Assembly: GCA_052115395.1 (NCBI GenBank)
Contig: JBFRGO010000001.1
Direction: 5' to 3' (one strand)
Length of the DNA: 64,000 nucleotides
Source: Noviluteimonas sp052115395
GTDB lineage: Bacteria > Pseudomonadota > Gammaproteobacteria > Xanthomonadales > Xanthomonadaceae
The position numbers and the translations under genes were made by a program. Of the stretch, positions 39,755 to 48,741 are shown in pieces. Position 1 is the stretch's first letter. Each line of letters begins with the position of its first letter. A model generated the notes under the pieces. That model worked only from the letters and a program-made list of their open reading frames with translations. It was not told where the DNA came from and ran no database searches.

Positions 39755-42556
39755 ATGCAGCATCTGAAACGCAACCTGCTCAGCGTGGCGCTCGCGTCGG
39801 CCACGATGATGCTGGCGACGGGCGCCTGGGCGCAGTCGACCACCAGCACCACCAGCGACACCGCAGCCAAGCCGCAGGAAAAGGAAACGCCGGAGCAACT
39901 GGCCGCCAAGCAACAGGCCAAGCAGCTCCAGACGGTCACCGTCCAGGGCATCCGCGTCGGTATCGAGCAAGCCAACACGATCAAGAAGGAATCGACCTCG
40001 ATCGTCGAAGCCATCTCGGCCGAAGACATCGGCAAGCTGCCCGACATCTCCATCGCCGAATCGATCTCGCGCCTGCCGGGCCTTGCCGCGCAACGCGTCG
40101 GCGGACGCGCGCAGGTGATCAGCGTCCGCGGCCTGTCGCCCGACTTCGCGACCACGCTGCTCAACGGCCGCGAAATGGTCAGCACCGGCGACAACCGCTC
40201 GGTCGAATTCGACCAGTACCCCTCCGAACTCATGGCGGGCGTGACCGTCTACAAGACGCCGGACGCCGCGCTGGTGGGCCAGGGCCTGTCGGGCACCATC
40301 GACATGCGCACCGTGCGCCCGCTCGACTTCGACAAGCCGGTGTACGCGCTCAGCGCGCGTTACCAGCGCAACTCGCTCGGCTCGGCGGCCAACGCCGATG
40401 GCGACGGCAACCGCATCAACGCCAGCGCGATCACGCAGATGGCCGGCGGCGACCTCGGCCTGGCGCTGGGCTTCTCGCATTCGGACATTCCGATCCAGGA
40501 AGAGCAGACCGGCCTGTACGAGCCGTGGACGCGCACCAATGCGGCGGCCAACATCAACCGCAACGGCGTGCCGGACAACACCTTCGTCACCGACGGCGGC
40601 AAGGCGCTGCGCCGCACCGGTTACATCCGCCGCAACGCGGCGATGGCCACCGTGCAGTTCGCGCCGATCAGCGAGTGGACCTCCACGCTGGACATCTTCC
40701 ACACCTCGGCCGTGCAGGAAGACACCGCGAACCAGTTCGAGGCGAACTTCAACTACAACGGCAATCCCGTCGGGCAGGTGTGGACGCCGAACGTCAACGG
40801 CAACGGCACCCTCGTCGGCGGCACGCTGACCAACGCCTACCCGCTCGTGCGCGGCATGTACAACAAGCGCGAAGACACGATCGACGGCGTGGGTTGGGCC
40901 AATGCGATCCGCCTCAACGACCGGGTGAACCTGACCACCGACATCAGCTGGTCGAAGTCGCACCGCGACGAGCTGAGCCTGGAAAACAATACGCAGCTGT
41001 TGCCGAACCCGTCGTTCGACACGCTGCAGCTGAACTTCCCCGAATCGGGCTTCGCCACGATCCATCCGGGCCGCGATTACTCCGATTCCAACAGCCTGTT
41101 CCTCGCCAACACGATCTACGGTTCGGGTTACGGCAAGACGCCGAAGGTCGTCGATGAACTCAAGAGCGCCAAGTTCAACCTGAACTTCGCCTCGCCCTTC
41201 CTCGAAAGCATGTTCTCGGATTGGGACGTCGGCGCGAACTACGCCACGCGCGAGAAGGACAAGCGCCAGCCCGAAGGCAACATCAACCTCGGCCCGCAGG
41301 GCGTCACCACGATCGCACCGGACCTGCAGTACGGCCTGGTCGACCTGACCTTCGCCGGCGTGGGCTACGTGCCGTCCTGGAACGTGCCGGGCGCCGTGGC
41401 GCGCTACATGACCTTCAACCCGGGTGAGGACGCGTCGTACCTGGTCGGCAAGGCCTGGACGATCAACGAAGACATCACCTCCGGTTGGCTGCGCGGCAAC
41501 ATCGACACGACCTGGGGCTCGATCCCGGTGCGCGGCAACGTCGGCATCCAGATGCAGCACACCGACCAGTCGTCGGATTCGTACTACTGGGATCCCTCGC
41601 AGCCGGCCGGCCAGAACCGCATCCCGTACGGCAATGGCAAGACCTACACCGACTGGCTGCCGAGTCTGAACCTCGCGTTCTCGTTCTCGCACGACCAGAC
41701 GCTGCGCTTCGCCGCCGCCCGCCAGGTTGCGCGCGCCCGCCTCGACCAGCTGCGCTCCTCGTTCGAATTCGGCGTCGCCACCGGCGGCCCGGACATCGGC
41801 ACGGTCGTCGGCTCGGGCGGCAACCCGCTGCTCGATCCGTGGCGCGCGAACGCGTACGACGTCTCCTACGAGAAGTACTTCGACGGCACCAAGGGTTACG
41901 TGTCCGCCGCGGCCTTCTACAAGGACCTGGTGACCTACATCTACACCGAGCGTCGCGCGTACGACTTCACGCCCTTCATCACGCCCGACCTCACCCCGCA
42001 GCCCACCACGCCGATCGGCAGCTTCACCGCGCCGTACAACGCGAAGGGCGGCTACCTGCAGGGCCTGGAACTGACGGCCTCGCTGCCGCTGGACCTGTTC
42101 TGGGACGCGGCCGAAGGCTTCGGCGTCGTCGCCAGCGCGTCATTCTTCGACAGCAACATCTCGATCCCGCCGGATCCGGGCAGCGTGTCGAGCGTGGGTT
42201 CGCAGGACATCTCGCTGCCGGGCCTGTCGGACGAGGTGTACAACTTCACGGCGTACTACACGCACGGCGGCTTCGAAGCGCGCATCAACCAGCGCTGGCG
42301 TTCGGACTTCATCGGCGAGATCAGCAACTTCGCCGCCGAGCGCACGTTGCGGTTCGTCGAAGGCGAGGACCAGACCGACGCGCAGGTGAGCTACGCGTTC
42401 GGCGAGGGTTCGGCACTGAAGGGCTTCACCATGCTCCTGCAGGCCAGCAATCTCACCAACGCGCCGTACCGCACCTACACCACCTCCAAGGACCGCCCGC
42501 TCGAGAACATCGAGTGGGGCCGCACCTACCTGCTGGGCGTGAGCTACAAGTTCTGA
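39755..42556 (+). CDS. TonB-dependent receptor, probable maltodextrin receptor
   Basis: This 933-residue outer-membrane protein has a signal peptide cleaved after TGAWA. A TonB-box-like region (LQTVTVQGIRVG) is followed by a plug domain (about 75-190: SISRLPGLAAQRVGGRAQVI, GTIDMRTVRP). A 22-stranded barrel ends in YLLGVSYKF with terminal Phe. It is of the Xanthomonas/Caulobacter type used for active uptake of oligosaccharides. GGAGGGG precedes the ATG. It is divergent from the amylase/sugar-porter operon, with a shared LacI-type site. Maltodextrins are therefore the likely substrate. A strong terminator follows. Confidence 0.93.
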   Translation: MQHLKRNLLSVALASATMMLATGAWAQSTTSTTSDTAAKPQEKETPEQLAAKQQAKQLQTVTVQGIRVGIEQANTIKKESTSIVEAISAEDIGKLPDISIAESISRLPGLAAQRVGGRAQVISVRGLSPDFATTLLNGREMVSTGDNRSVEFDQYPSELMAGVTVYKTPDAALVGQGLSGTIDMRTVRPLDFDKPVYALSARYQRNSLGSAANADGDGNRINASAITQMAGGDLGLALGFSHSDIPIQEEQTGLYEPWTRTNAAANINRNGVPDNTFVTDGGKALRRTGYIRRNAAMATVQFAPISEWTSTLDIFHTSAVQEDTANQFEANFNYNGNPVGQVWTPNVNGNGTLVGGTLTNAYPLVRGMYNKREDTIDGVGWANAIRLNDRVNLTTDISWSKSHRDELSLENNTQLLPNPSFDTLQLNFPESGFATIHPGRDYSDSNSLFLANTIYGSGYGKTPKVVDELKSAKFNLNFASPFLESMFSDWDVGANYATREKDKRQPEGNINLGPQGVTTIAPDLQYGLVDLTFAGVGYVPSWNVPGAVARYMTFNPGEDASYLVGKAWTINEDITSGWLRGNIDTTWGSIPVRGNVGIQMQHTDQSSDSYYWDPSQPAGQNRIPYGNGKTYTDWLPSLNLAFSFSHDQTLRFAAARQVARARLDQLRSSFEFGVATGGPDIGTVVGSGGNPLLDPWRANAYDVSYEKYFDGTKGYVSAAAFYKDLVTYIYTERRAYDFTPFITPDLTPQPTTPIGSFTAPYNAKGGYLQGLELTASLPLDLFWDAAEGFGVVASASFFDSNISIPPDPGSVSSVGSQDISLPGLSDEVYNFTAYYTHGGFEARINQRWRSDFIGEISNFAAERTLRFVEGEDQTDAQVSYAFGEGSALKGFTMLLQASNLTNAPYRTYTTSKDRPLENIEWGRTYLLGVSYKF

Positions 42557-42592
42557 TCCAACGCATCAAACGCGAGACCGTGTGACCCTCCA

Positions 42593-42623
42593 CCCCTGCC
42601 GGCCCTCCGGCAGGGGTTTTTTT
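42593..42623 (+). terminator. Rho-independent terminator after the TonB-dependent receptor
   Basis: A perfect 10-bp stem, CCCCTGCCGG / CCGGCAGGGG, with a 4-base loop is followed by seven T residues. It lies 37 bases after the receptor stop. Confidence 0.92.
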
Positions 42624-42642
42624 GGGCGCGCGATGTCGAGGC

Positions 42643-42888
42643 TCACGGCATCGCGATCGCAACCCCATCGCAGCGGCCCACGACTTCATCCACGACCGCG
42701 TTCGCCAGGCCCTGCCCGCGCACGCGTTTCAGGCGCACGCGCAACCATTGGCACGCCTGCGCCTCTTCGTGCGCGTCCTGCCAGCGGTAGATCATCGACG
42801 CGCCTGCCAGCTGCACGCGGTACGGCGCACCGAGGGCGGCGCGCAGTTCGGGTTCCTTCATGCCGATGTGGACCGCTTCGATGCGCAT
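42643..42888 (-). CDS. small hypothetical protein
   Basis: This 81-residue soluble protein is not recognised. It begins MRIEAVHIGMKEPELRAALG and contains a RVQLAGASMIYRWQD line and a Lys/Arg-rich centre. The start is supported by AGGGAG 5 bases upstream. A longer in-frame version would run into the terminator of the eda operon and is less likely. It stands alone between two terminators, transcribed convergently to the TonB receptor. Confidence 0.6.
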   Translation of the reverse strand: MRIEAVHIGMKEPELRAALGAPYRVQLAGASMIYRWQDAHEEAQACQWLRVRLKRVRGQGLANAVVDEVVGRCDGVAIAMP

Positions 42889-42921
42889 GTCACGCTCCCT
42901 GTGATGTTGGCGCCAGCCTCG

Positions 42922-42960
42922 CGCAAACGAAAACGCCGCGGCATCGGTGGATGCCGCGGC
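42922..42960 (-). terminator. terminator of the zwf-pgl-edd-glk-eda operon
   Basis: Read on the minus strand, an 11-bp perfect stem (GCCGCGGCATC / GATGCCGCGGC, 42935-42960, 4-base loop) is followed by GTTTTCGTTT. It lies 23 bases after the eda stop codon. Confidence 0.8.
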
Positions 42961-42983
42961 GCGCTGTAGGAGTTCGGGAAGAC

Positions 42984-43637
42984 TTACGCGCCTCGCAGGC
43001 GCGTGCACTCGGCGGCCAGGCGCCCGATCGTCGTCCAGTCGCGCGCGTCGAGTGCGGCCTTCGGCACCATCCAGGAACCGCCGACGGTCGAAACGTTCGG
43101 CAAGGCCAGGTAGGCCGGCGCCTTCGCCGCATCGATGCCGCCGGTCGGGCAGAACTTCACATGGCCGAAGGGCCCGGCGAAGGCCTTCAGGGCCGCGATG
43201 CCGCCCGAGGATTCGGCCGCGAAGAACTTGAAGCGCGCATGCCCGAATTCGAGCCCGCGCATCAACTCGCTCGCCGTGGCGATCGCGGGAATGAAGGGAA
43301 TCGGGGATTGCGCGGCGGCTTCGTACAAGGCATCGGTCGAACCCGGCGCGATCGCGAAACGCGCGCCGACATCCACCATCGCGCGCAGGTCGTCGGCACG
43401 CAACACCGTGCCCGCGCCGACGATCGCATCGGGCACTTCACGCGCGATGCGTGCGATGGCTTCCAGCGCGATCGGCGTGCGCAGGGTGATTTCGAGCACC
43501 GGCAACCCGTTGTCGACGAGCGCGCGCGCCAGCGGCACGGCATCGTCCAGGTGCGCGATGGTGAGCACGGGCATGACGGGGGCCGCGTCGAGGATCGCGT
43601 CGGCCGCGGCCATGCGTTTTTCGTTGGTCCAGTTCAT
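42984..43637 (-). CDS. eda: KDPG aldolase (2-dehydro-3-deoxy-phosphogluconate aldolase)
   Basis: This 217-residue cytosolic class I aldolase splits 2-keto-3-deoxy-6-phosphogluconate into pyruvate and glyceraldehyde 3-phosphate, the last step of the Entner-Doudoroff pathway. The family motifs are present: LEITLRTP with the catalytic Glu, GAGTV, and KFCPTGGI with the Schiff-base Lys. The start ATG overlaps the glk stop (ATGA), so translation is coupled. It is the last gene of the five-gene operon. Confidence 0.95.
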   Translation of the reverse strand: MNWTNEKRMAAADAILDAAPVMPVLTIAHLDDAVPLARALVDNGLPVLEITLRTPIALEAIARIAREVPDAIVGAGTVLRADDLRAMVDVGARFAIAPGSTDALYEAAAQSPIPFIPAIATASELMRGLEFGHARFKFFAAESSGGIAALKAFAGPFGHVKFCPTGGIDAAKAPAYLALPNVSTVGGSWMVPKAALDARDWTTIGRLAAECTRLRGA

Positions 43638-44617
43638 GCGTTGCCTCCCGCCCTCGCCCGCAAAGCGGTCGCCGCGCCGAGCAAGCCCGGCTGCGGATGG
43701 GTGATCACGTGGATGGTGATGCCTTCCAGATAGGCGACGAAGCGCCCTTTCGCCAGGAATCGTTCGCGAAAATTGCTGCTGCGCAGGAACGGCACGAAGC
43801 GCGGCACCATGCCGCCGGCGATCACCAGCGTGCGCGCGCCATGGATCAGCGCCGCATCGCCCGACACGCTGCCGAGCACGGAACAGAAACGCGCCAACGC
43901 ACGCCGCGCAGCCATGTCGTGGCCCTCCAGCGCCGCGGCGACGATCACCGCCGGATCGCGCAGGGCCGGCTTGGCGCCGATGTCGTTGGCCATGCCGCGC
44001 AACACCGCATCGATTTGCGCCAGGCCCGCCCCGCACAACACGCGCTCGTTCGAACAGCGGCCGTGCAATGCGGTCAGCCAGCGCGCGATCGCCTGCTCTT
44101 CGTCGCCGATGGGCGCGAAGGTCACGTGCCCGCCTTCGGTTTCGACCGGATGCCAGCCATGCGCATCGCTTCCGACGAGCAAGGCCACGCCCAGCCCGGT
44201 GCCGGGCCCCATCACGGTGACCGGGCCATGCAAGGGGCCCGAGACCGGCCCGTGCAGGGTTTCGCGATCGGCCTGCGTCAGCGCGGGCACGGCCCACGCG
44301 ATCGCGCCGAAGTCGTTGATGACGCGCAATTCGTCGAACCCGAGCGTGCGCTGCAATGCCGAGCGCGAAAACGACCACGCGCGATTGGTCAGGCGGATCT
44401 CGTCGGTGTCGGCGGGGCTCGCGACCGCGAGTGCGCCGCGCTTGGGCGCGACGCCGACCGAGGCGAGGTAATGCTCGATCGCATGCTCCAGGCTCGCGAA
44501 TTCCGAAGCCTTCAGCGCCTGCATCTCGCGCAGTGCAGGCGTGGGCGCGTCGAGATCGGTCAGCGCGAAGCGTGCGTTGGTGCCGCCGATGTCGGCGACC
44601 AGGGCGACCGACGTCAT
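43634..44617 (-). CDS. glk: glucokinase
   Basis: This is a 327-residue bacterial-type glucokinase that phosphorylates glucose with ATP in the cytosol. Features are ADIGGTNARFAL (phosphate 1), VINDFGAIAWAV with the catalytic Asp, GPGTGLGVALL and ETEGGHVTFAP. Its start overlaps the edd stop and its stop overlaps the eda start, both as ATGA. It feeds glucose released by the alpha-glucosidase into the adjacent Entner-Doudoroff steps. Confidence 0.95.
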   Translation of the reverse strand: MTSVALVADIGGTNARFALTDLDAPTPALREMQALKASEFASLEHAIEHYLASVGVAPKRGALAVASPADTDEIRLTNRAWSFSRSALQRTLGFDELRVINDFGAIAWAVPALTQADRETLHGPVSGPLHGPVTVMGPGTGLGVALLVGSDAHGWHPVETEGGHVTFAPIGDEEQAIARWLTALHGRCSNERVLCGAGLAQIDAVLRGMANDIGAKPALRDPAVIVAAALEGHDMAARRALARFCSVLGSVSGDAALIHGARTLVIAGGMVPRFVPFLRSSNFRERFLAKGRFVAYLEGITIHVITHPQPGLLGAATALRARAGGNA

Positions 44618-46455
44618 CGCGCGCTCCGGTCTTCATCGAGGAACAAGGCGCTGCCGCCCGACTCCGCCGTACCGACCTGCGCACGCATCATCGCGAACAA
44701 CTCGCGGCCGAAGCCGACGCGGTTGGCGCGCAGGTCGCCGTGTTGCACTTCGCGTGCGTCCCACTCCGCGGCGGGGACGTCGACATCGATCGTGCCGGCA
44801 TCGGAATCGATGCGGATGCGGTCGCCGTCGCGCAGTTTCGAGATCGGCCCGCCATCGGCCGCTTCGGGCGTGACGTGGATGGCCGAGAGCACCTTGCCCG
44901 ATGCGCCCGACATGCGCCCGTCGGTGAGCAAGGCCACGCGCTGCCCGCGATCCTGCATCGCCGCCAGCGTCGGCGTGAGCTTGTGCAACTCGGGCATGCC
45001 GTTGGCGCGCGGGCCCTGCCCGCGGATGACGGCGACCAGGTCGCCCTGCAAGGTGCCGGCCTTGAAGGCCACCAACAAATCGTCCTGCGATTCGAAAATG
45101 CGCGCCGGCGCTTCGATCTTCCGGTATTCGGGCGAGACCGCGGAAATCTTCACGATTCCGCGCCCGAGGTTGCCCTGCACGCGGCGCAGGCCGCCTTCCT
45201 TGTCGAAGGGATCGGCGACCGGGCGCACGACGGTCAGGTCGAGCGAATCCTTCGGGCCTTCGCGCCAGCGCAGCGTCGTGCCATCCAGCCAAGGCTCCAT
45301 CGCCTGCTGCCGCAGGTCGCCGCCATGCACGCAGGGAATGTCGGCGTGCACCAGGCCGGCGTCGATCAACTCGCGCAGCACGAACCCGATGCCGCCGGCG
45401 GCGTGGAAATGATTGATGTCGGCCGCGCCGTTGGGATACGCGCGGACGATCAGCGGCGTGACGCGCGAGAGTTCATCCAGATCGTCCCAATCGATCCGCA
45501 CACCGGCCGCGCGCGCCATCGCGACCAGATGGATCGCATGGTTGGTCGATCCCCCCGTGGCCGCCAGTGCGACCATCGCGTTGACGATCGCGCGTTCGTC
45601 GACGGTCTTGCACAGCGGACGATAGTCGTCGCCGAGCTTCGAAATGCGCAGCGCCTGCTCCGCCGCAGCGACGGTGAGCGCATCGCGCAAGGGCGTGCCG
45701 GGATTGACGAACGCGGTGCCCGGCATGTGCAGGCCCATCGCTTCCATCATCGTCTCGTTGGAATTGGCGGTGCCGTAGAACGTGCAGGTGCCCGGCGCGT
45801 GGTAGGACGCGGCTTCGGCATCGAGCAACTCTTCGCGCGTGGCCTTGCCTTCCGCATAACGCTGGCGGACCGCGGCCTTTTCCTTGTTGGTCAGCCCCTG
45901 CGGCATCGGCCCGGACGGCACGAAGATCGCCGGCAGGTGGCCGAAACTCAGCGCGCCGATCAACAGGCCCGGCACGATCTTGTCGCACACGCCCAGGCAC
46001 AGCACCGCGTCGAACATGTCGTGCGAGAGGGAGACCGCGGTGGCCATCGCGATGTTGTCGCGCGAGAACAGCGACAACTCCATGCCCGTGCGGCCCTGCG
46101 TCACGCCATCGCACATCGCCGGCACGCCGCCGGCGACCTGCGCGCTGCCGCCGGCATTGCGCGCGGCCATGCGGATCAGCGTCGGGTACTGCTCCATCGG
46201 CTGGTGCGAGGAGATCACGTCGTTGTAGGCGGTGACGATGCCGATATTGCCGGCGCTGCCGCCGCGCAGGCGCGGCTTGTCGTCGCCGGCGGCCGCGAAG
46301 CCGTGCGCGAGATTGCCGCAGCTCAGGCGTTGCCGCGACGGCCCGCCTTCGCGATCGGCCGCGGCCTGCGCCATGCGCGCGAGGTAATCGGCGCGCGTGG
46401 TGCGGCTGCGTTCGACGATGCGTTCGGTGACGCGGGCGACGACGGGATGCATCAT
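44614..46455 (-). CDS. edd: 6-phosphogluconate dehydratase
   Basis: This 613-residue enzyme of the IlvD/Edd family dehydrates 6-phosphogluconate to KDPG and needs an iron-sulfur cluster. Characteristic lines are NIGIVTAYNDVISSHQPMEQ, GVPAMCDGVTQG with a cluster Cys, CLGVCDKIVPG and ATGGSTNHAIHL. The first ATG overlaps the pgl stop by one base (TGATG). It is the third gene of the operon, and its length is typical. Confidence 0.95.
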   Translation of the reverse strand: MMHPVVARVTERIVERSRTTRADYLARMAQAAADREGGPSRQRLSCGNLAHGFAAAGDDKPRLRGGSAGNIGIVTAYNDVISSHQPMEQYPTLIRMAARNAGGSAQVAGGVPAMCDGVTQGRTGMELSLFSRDNIAMATAVSLSHDMFDAVLCLGVCDKIVPGLLIGALSFGHLPAIFVPSGPMPQGLTNKEKAAVRQRYAEGKATREELLDAEAASYHAPGTCTFYGTANSNETMMEAMGLHMPGTAFVNPGTPLRDALTVAAAEQALRISKLGDDYRPLCKTVDERAIVNAMVALAATGGSTNHAIHLVAMARAAGVRIDWDDLDELSRVTPLIVRAYPNGAADINHFHAAGGIGFVLRELIDAGLVHADIPCVHGGDLRQQAMEPWLDGTTLRWREGPKDSLDLTVVRPVADPFDKEGGLRRVQGNLGRGIVKISAVSPEYRKIEAPARIFESQDDLLVAFKAGTLQGDLVAVIRGQGPRANGMPELHKLTPTLAAMQDRGQRVALLTDGRMSGASGKVLSAIHVTPEAADGGPISKLRDGDRIRIDSDAGTIDVDVPAAEWDAREVQHGDLRANRVGFGRELFAMMRAQVGTAESGGSALFLDEDRSAR

Positions 46456-47156
46456 CAGGGACTCCAATGCGTTTGCACGGTCGCTTGCCCTTCGGCCAGC
46501 GCGGCGACCGGATGACGCGCCATGTTGCCGGATGCGCGCGCGGCCTGCAGGACATCGCGCTTGGCCTGGCCGGTGAGCGCCAGGTGCAGCGCGCGCGTGC
46601 GCAGCAGGCGCGACAGGGTCAGGCTGATGCGCGGGAAGGGCGCTTCGGGTGGGAGGGGGTGCGGGTCGACGCGTAGGGCGTCGGCTGCGTTGTCGAGGTC
46701 GAGCGCCGCGTGCAACTGCGGCGCACCGGGAAACAAGGAGGCAGTGTGCGCGTCCTGGCCCATGCCGAGCACGATCGCATCGAACGCGTCGGGATACGCG
46801 GCCAGGCGCGTGCGCGCGTGTGCTTCCGAACGCGCCGGATCGCCATCGGGCGTGGTCAGCGATTCGATGACGACCCCGCGTGCGTCGGCGAAGGCATTGC
46901 GCAACTCGGCGACGTTGCACGCCGGATGATCGTGCGGCACGCAGCGTTCGTCGCTCGGCATCAGCACGACGCTCGCCCAATCCAGGGGCATCGATGCGAG
47001 CGCGCGATACGCGGGAAACGGCGTGCGACCGCCGGCAAGCGCGAGCACCGCGCGGCCGCGTGCGGCGATCGCATCGCGGCACGCAAGGTGCAGCGTCTGC
47101 GCGAGCGCCTTGGCCAGCGCGTCCGGATCGCGGTAATCGTGTTCGACCCAGCCCAT
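46455..47156 (-). CDS. pgl: 6-phosphogluconolactonase
   Basis: This 233-residue protein of the DevB/SOL family hydrolyses 6-phosphogluconolactone. It shows LALAGGRTPFPAYRAL near the N terminus, MPSDERCVPHDHPACN in the centre, and LGMGQDAHTASLFPG. Start and stop overlap its neighbours zwf and edd by one base each. It is the second gene of the operon. Confidence 0.93.
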   Translation of the reverse strand: MGWVEHDYRDPDALAKALAQTLHLACRDAIAARGRAVLALAGGRTPFPAYRALASMPLDWASVVLMPSDERCVPHDHPACNVAELRNAFADARGVVIESLTTPDGDPARSEAHARTRLAAYPDAFDAIVLGMGQDAHTASLFPGAPQLHAALDLDNAADALRVDPHPLPPEAPFPRISLTLSRLLRTRALHLALTGQAKRDVLQAARASGNMARHPVAALAEGQATVQTHWSP

Positions 47157-48616
47157 CACTCGCGCCAGGTATGTCCGTGGCGTTCGGTCATCGCCACGGC
47201 GCTGGCCGGGCCCCAGGTGCCGGCGGGATACGGTTTCGGGGAGATGTCGTTCGTGCGCCAACCGTCGATGACGGCATCGACCCACTCCCACGCCGCTTCG
47301 GTTTCGTCGCGGCGCACGAACAGCGTGCCGACGCCTTCGAGCGCGTCGAGATACAGGCGCTCATAGGCAGGACGACGCGAGGCCGCGGCGAATTCCTCGT
47401 GCATGTCCAGGTCCAGCGCGACCTGCGACAACTGCAGGCCCGCGCGATCCAGGCCCGGCGTCTTGCTCATCAGGCGCAGCTCGATGCGTTCCTCGGGCTG
47501 CAGGCGGATGGTCAGCGCGTTGGGCGCGATCTTCGCGCGCGGATCGAAGATCGAATGCGGCACGGCGCGGAACTGCAGGTGGATCTCGGTGGCGCGGCGC
47601 GGCATGCGCTTGCCCGTGCGCAGGTAGAACGGCACGCCGGACCAGCGCCAGTTGTCGATGTGCGCGCGCAATGCGACGAAGGTTTCGGTGCGGCTGGGCC
47701 GGCCGAGTTCTTCCGCATAACCCGGCACGACTTTGCCGCCGACGGCGCCGGAGGTGTATTGGCCCGTCACCGTTTCGGTCTGCACCTCGCCCGGCCCGAT
47801 GCGGCGCAGCGAACGCAGCACCTTGATCTTCTCGTTGCGCACGGCGGTGGGTTCGAAACGCGCCGGCGGCTCCATCGCGGTCAGGCACACCAGTTGCAGC
47901 AGGTGGTTCTGCATCATGTCGCGCATCGCGCCACTGGTGTCGTAGTAATCGCCGCGGCCTTCGACGCCGACGGTCTCGGCCACCGTGATCTGCACGTGCT
48001 GGATATGGCGCGCATTCCACAGCGGTTCGAACATCGCGTTGCCGAAACGCAACGCGATCAGGTTCTGCACGCCTTCCTTGCCCAGGTAATGGTCGACGCG
48101 GAACACGCGGTCCTCGTCGAACACGCGCGCCACGCCGTCGTTGATGTTGGTCGCGCTGGCCAGGTCGGTGCCGATCGGCTTTTCCAGCATCACGCGCGTG
48201 CCCGGCCCGGCGAGGCCGAGCGCACCGAGCGCGACGCAGATCGGCACGTAGAAACGCGGCGCGGTGCTGAGGTGATAGAGGATTTCGCCGGTGCGCAGCG
48301 ACGTGATGCGTTCGCCCAGGCGCTGCATCGATTCGGCGTCGCCGCTGTCGGCCGCGTGATAGGTGATGCGTTCGAGCAGTGTTTCCAGCGAGGCTTCGTT
48401 GAGATCGGCTTCCGGCACGTTGCGGCGCACCGCATCGGCGACCTGCGCGCGGAACGTCGCGTCGTCCATCGCGCTGCGCGCGGTGCCGAGGATGCGCAGC
48501 TCGGGCGTGAGCAGCCCGGCGTGCTGGAGGCCGTAGAGCGAAGGCAGCAGCATGCGCTGCGCCAGGTCGCCGGAGGCGCCGAAGATCACGAGGAGACAAG
48601 CGCAGTTGCCGGGCAT
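47156..48616 (-). CDS. zwf: glucose-6-phosphate 1-dehydrogenase
   Basis: This is a 486-residue NAD(P)-dependent enzyme oxidising glucose 6-phosphate to the lactone. The nucleotide-binding motif is FGASGDLAQR near the N terminus, and the active-site signature RVDHYLGKE lies at about residue 170. MPGNCACLLVIFGASG is the natural start; an upstream ATG would add 55 residues crossing the operator. It heads the zwf-pgl-edd-glk-eda operon, and a LacI-type palindrome lies 72 bases upstream. Confidence 0.95.
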   Translation of the reverse strand: MPGNCACLLVIFGASGDLAQRMLLPSLYGLQHAGLLTPELRILGTARSAMDDATFRAQVADAVRRNVPEADLNEASLETLLERITYHAADSGDAESMQRLGERITSLRTGEILYHLSTAPRFYVPICVALGALGLAGPGTRVMLEKPIGTDLASATNINDGVARVFDEDRVFRVDHYLGKEGVQNLIALRFGNAMFEPLWNARHIQHVQITVAETVGVEGRGDYYDTSGAMRDMMQNHLLQLVCLTAMEPPARFEPTAVRNEKIKVLRSLRRIGPGEVQTETVTGQYTSGAVGGKVVPGYAEELGRPSRTETFVALRAHIDNWRWSGVPFYLRTGKRMPRRATEIHLQFRAVPHSIFDPRAKIAPNALTIRLQPEERIELRLMSKTPGLDRAGLQLSQVALDLDMHEEFAAASRRPAYERLYLDALEGVGTLFVRRDETEAAWEWVDAVIDGWRTNDISPKPYPAGTWGPASAVAMTERHGHTWRE

Positions 48617-48687
48617 GCGACCTGAATGGGGAAGGGGCGAGCCCGAAGCGTAAACCGCATTGGACGTATCTGCGGTGACGGCGGCGG

Positions 48688-48701
48688 TGATTACGTATGC
48701 A
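48688..48701. promoter_or_regulatory. putative LacI-family operator, site 3
   Basis: TGATTACGTATGCA lies between divergent zwf (72 bases) and the exported TPR-like gene (40 bases). It differs from site 2 by one base. Its presence would place the Entner-Doudoroff operon in the same regulon as the starch genes. Confidence 0.6.
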
Positions 48702-48741
48702 AAGGCGCTGCTACGATCCGGCCAGACCCGGGAGACGGACC

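Noticed and set aside
39586..40233. Extension of the amylase into the TonB receptor gene
   Set aside because: It would be antisense to the receptor and its signal region and removes the signal peptide. ATG 39585 is correct.
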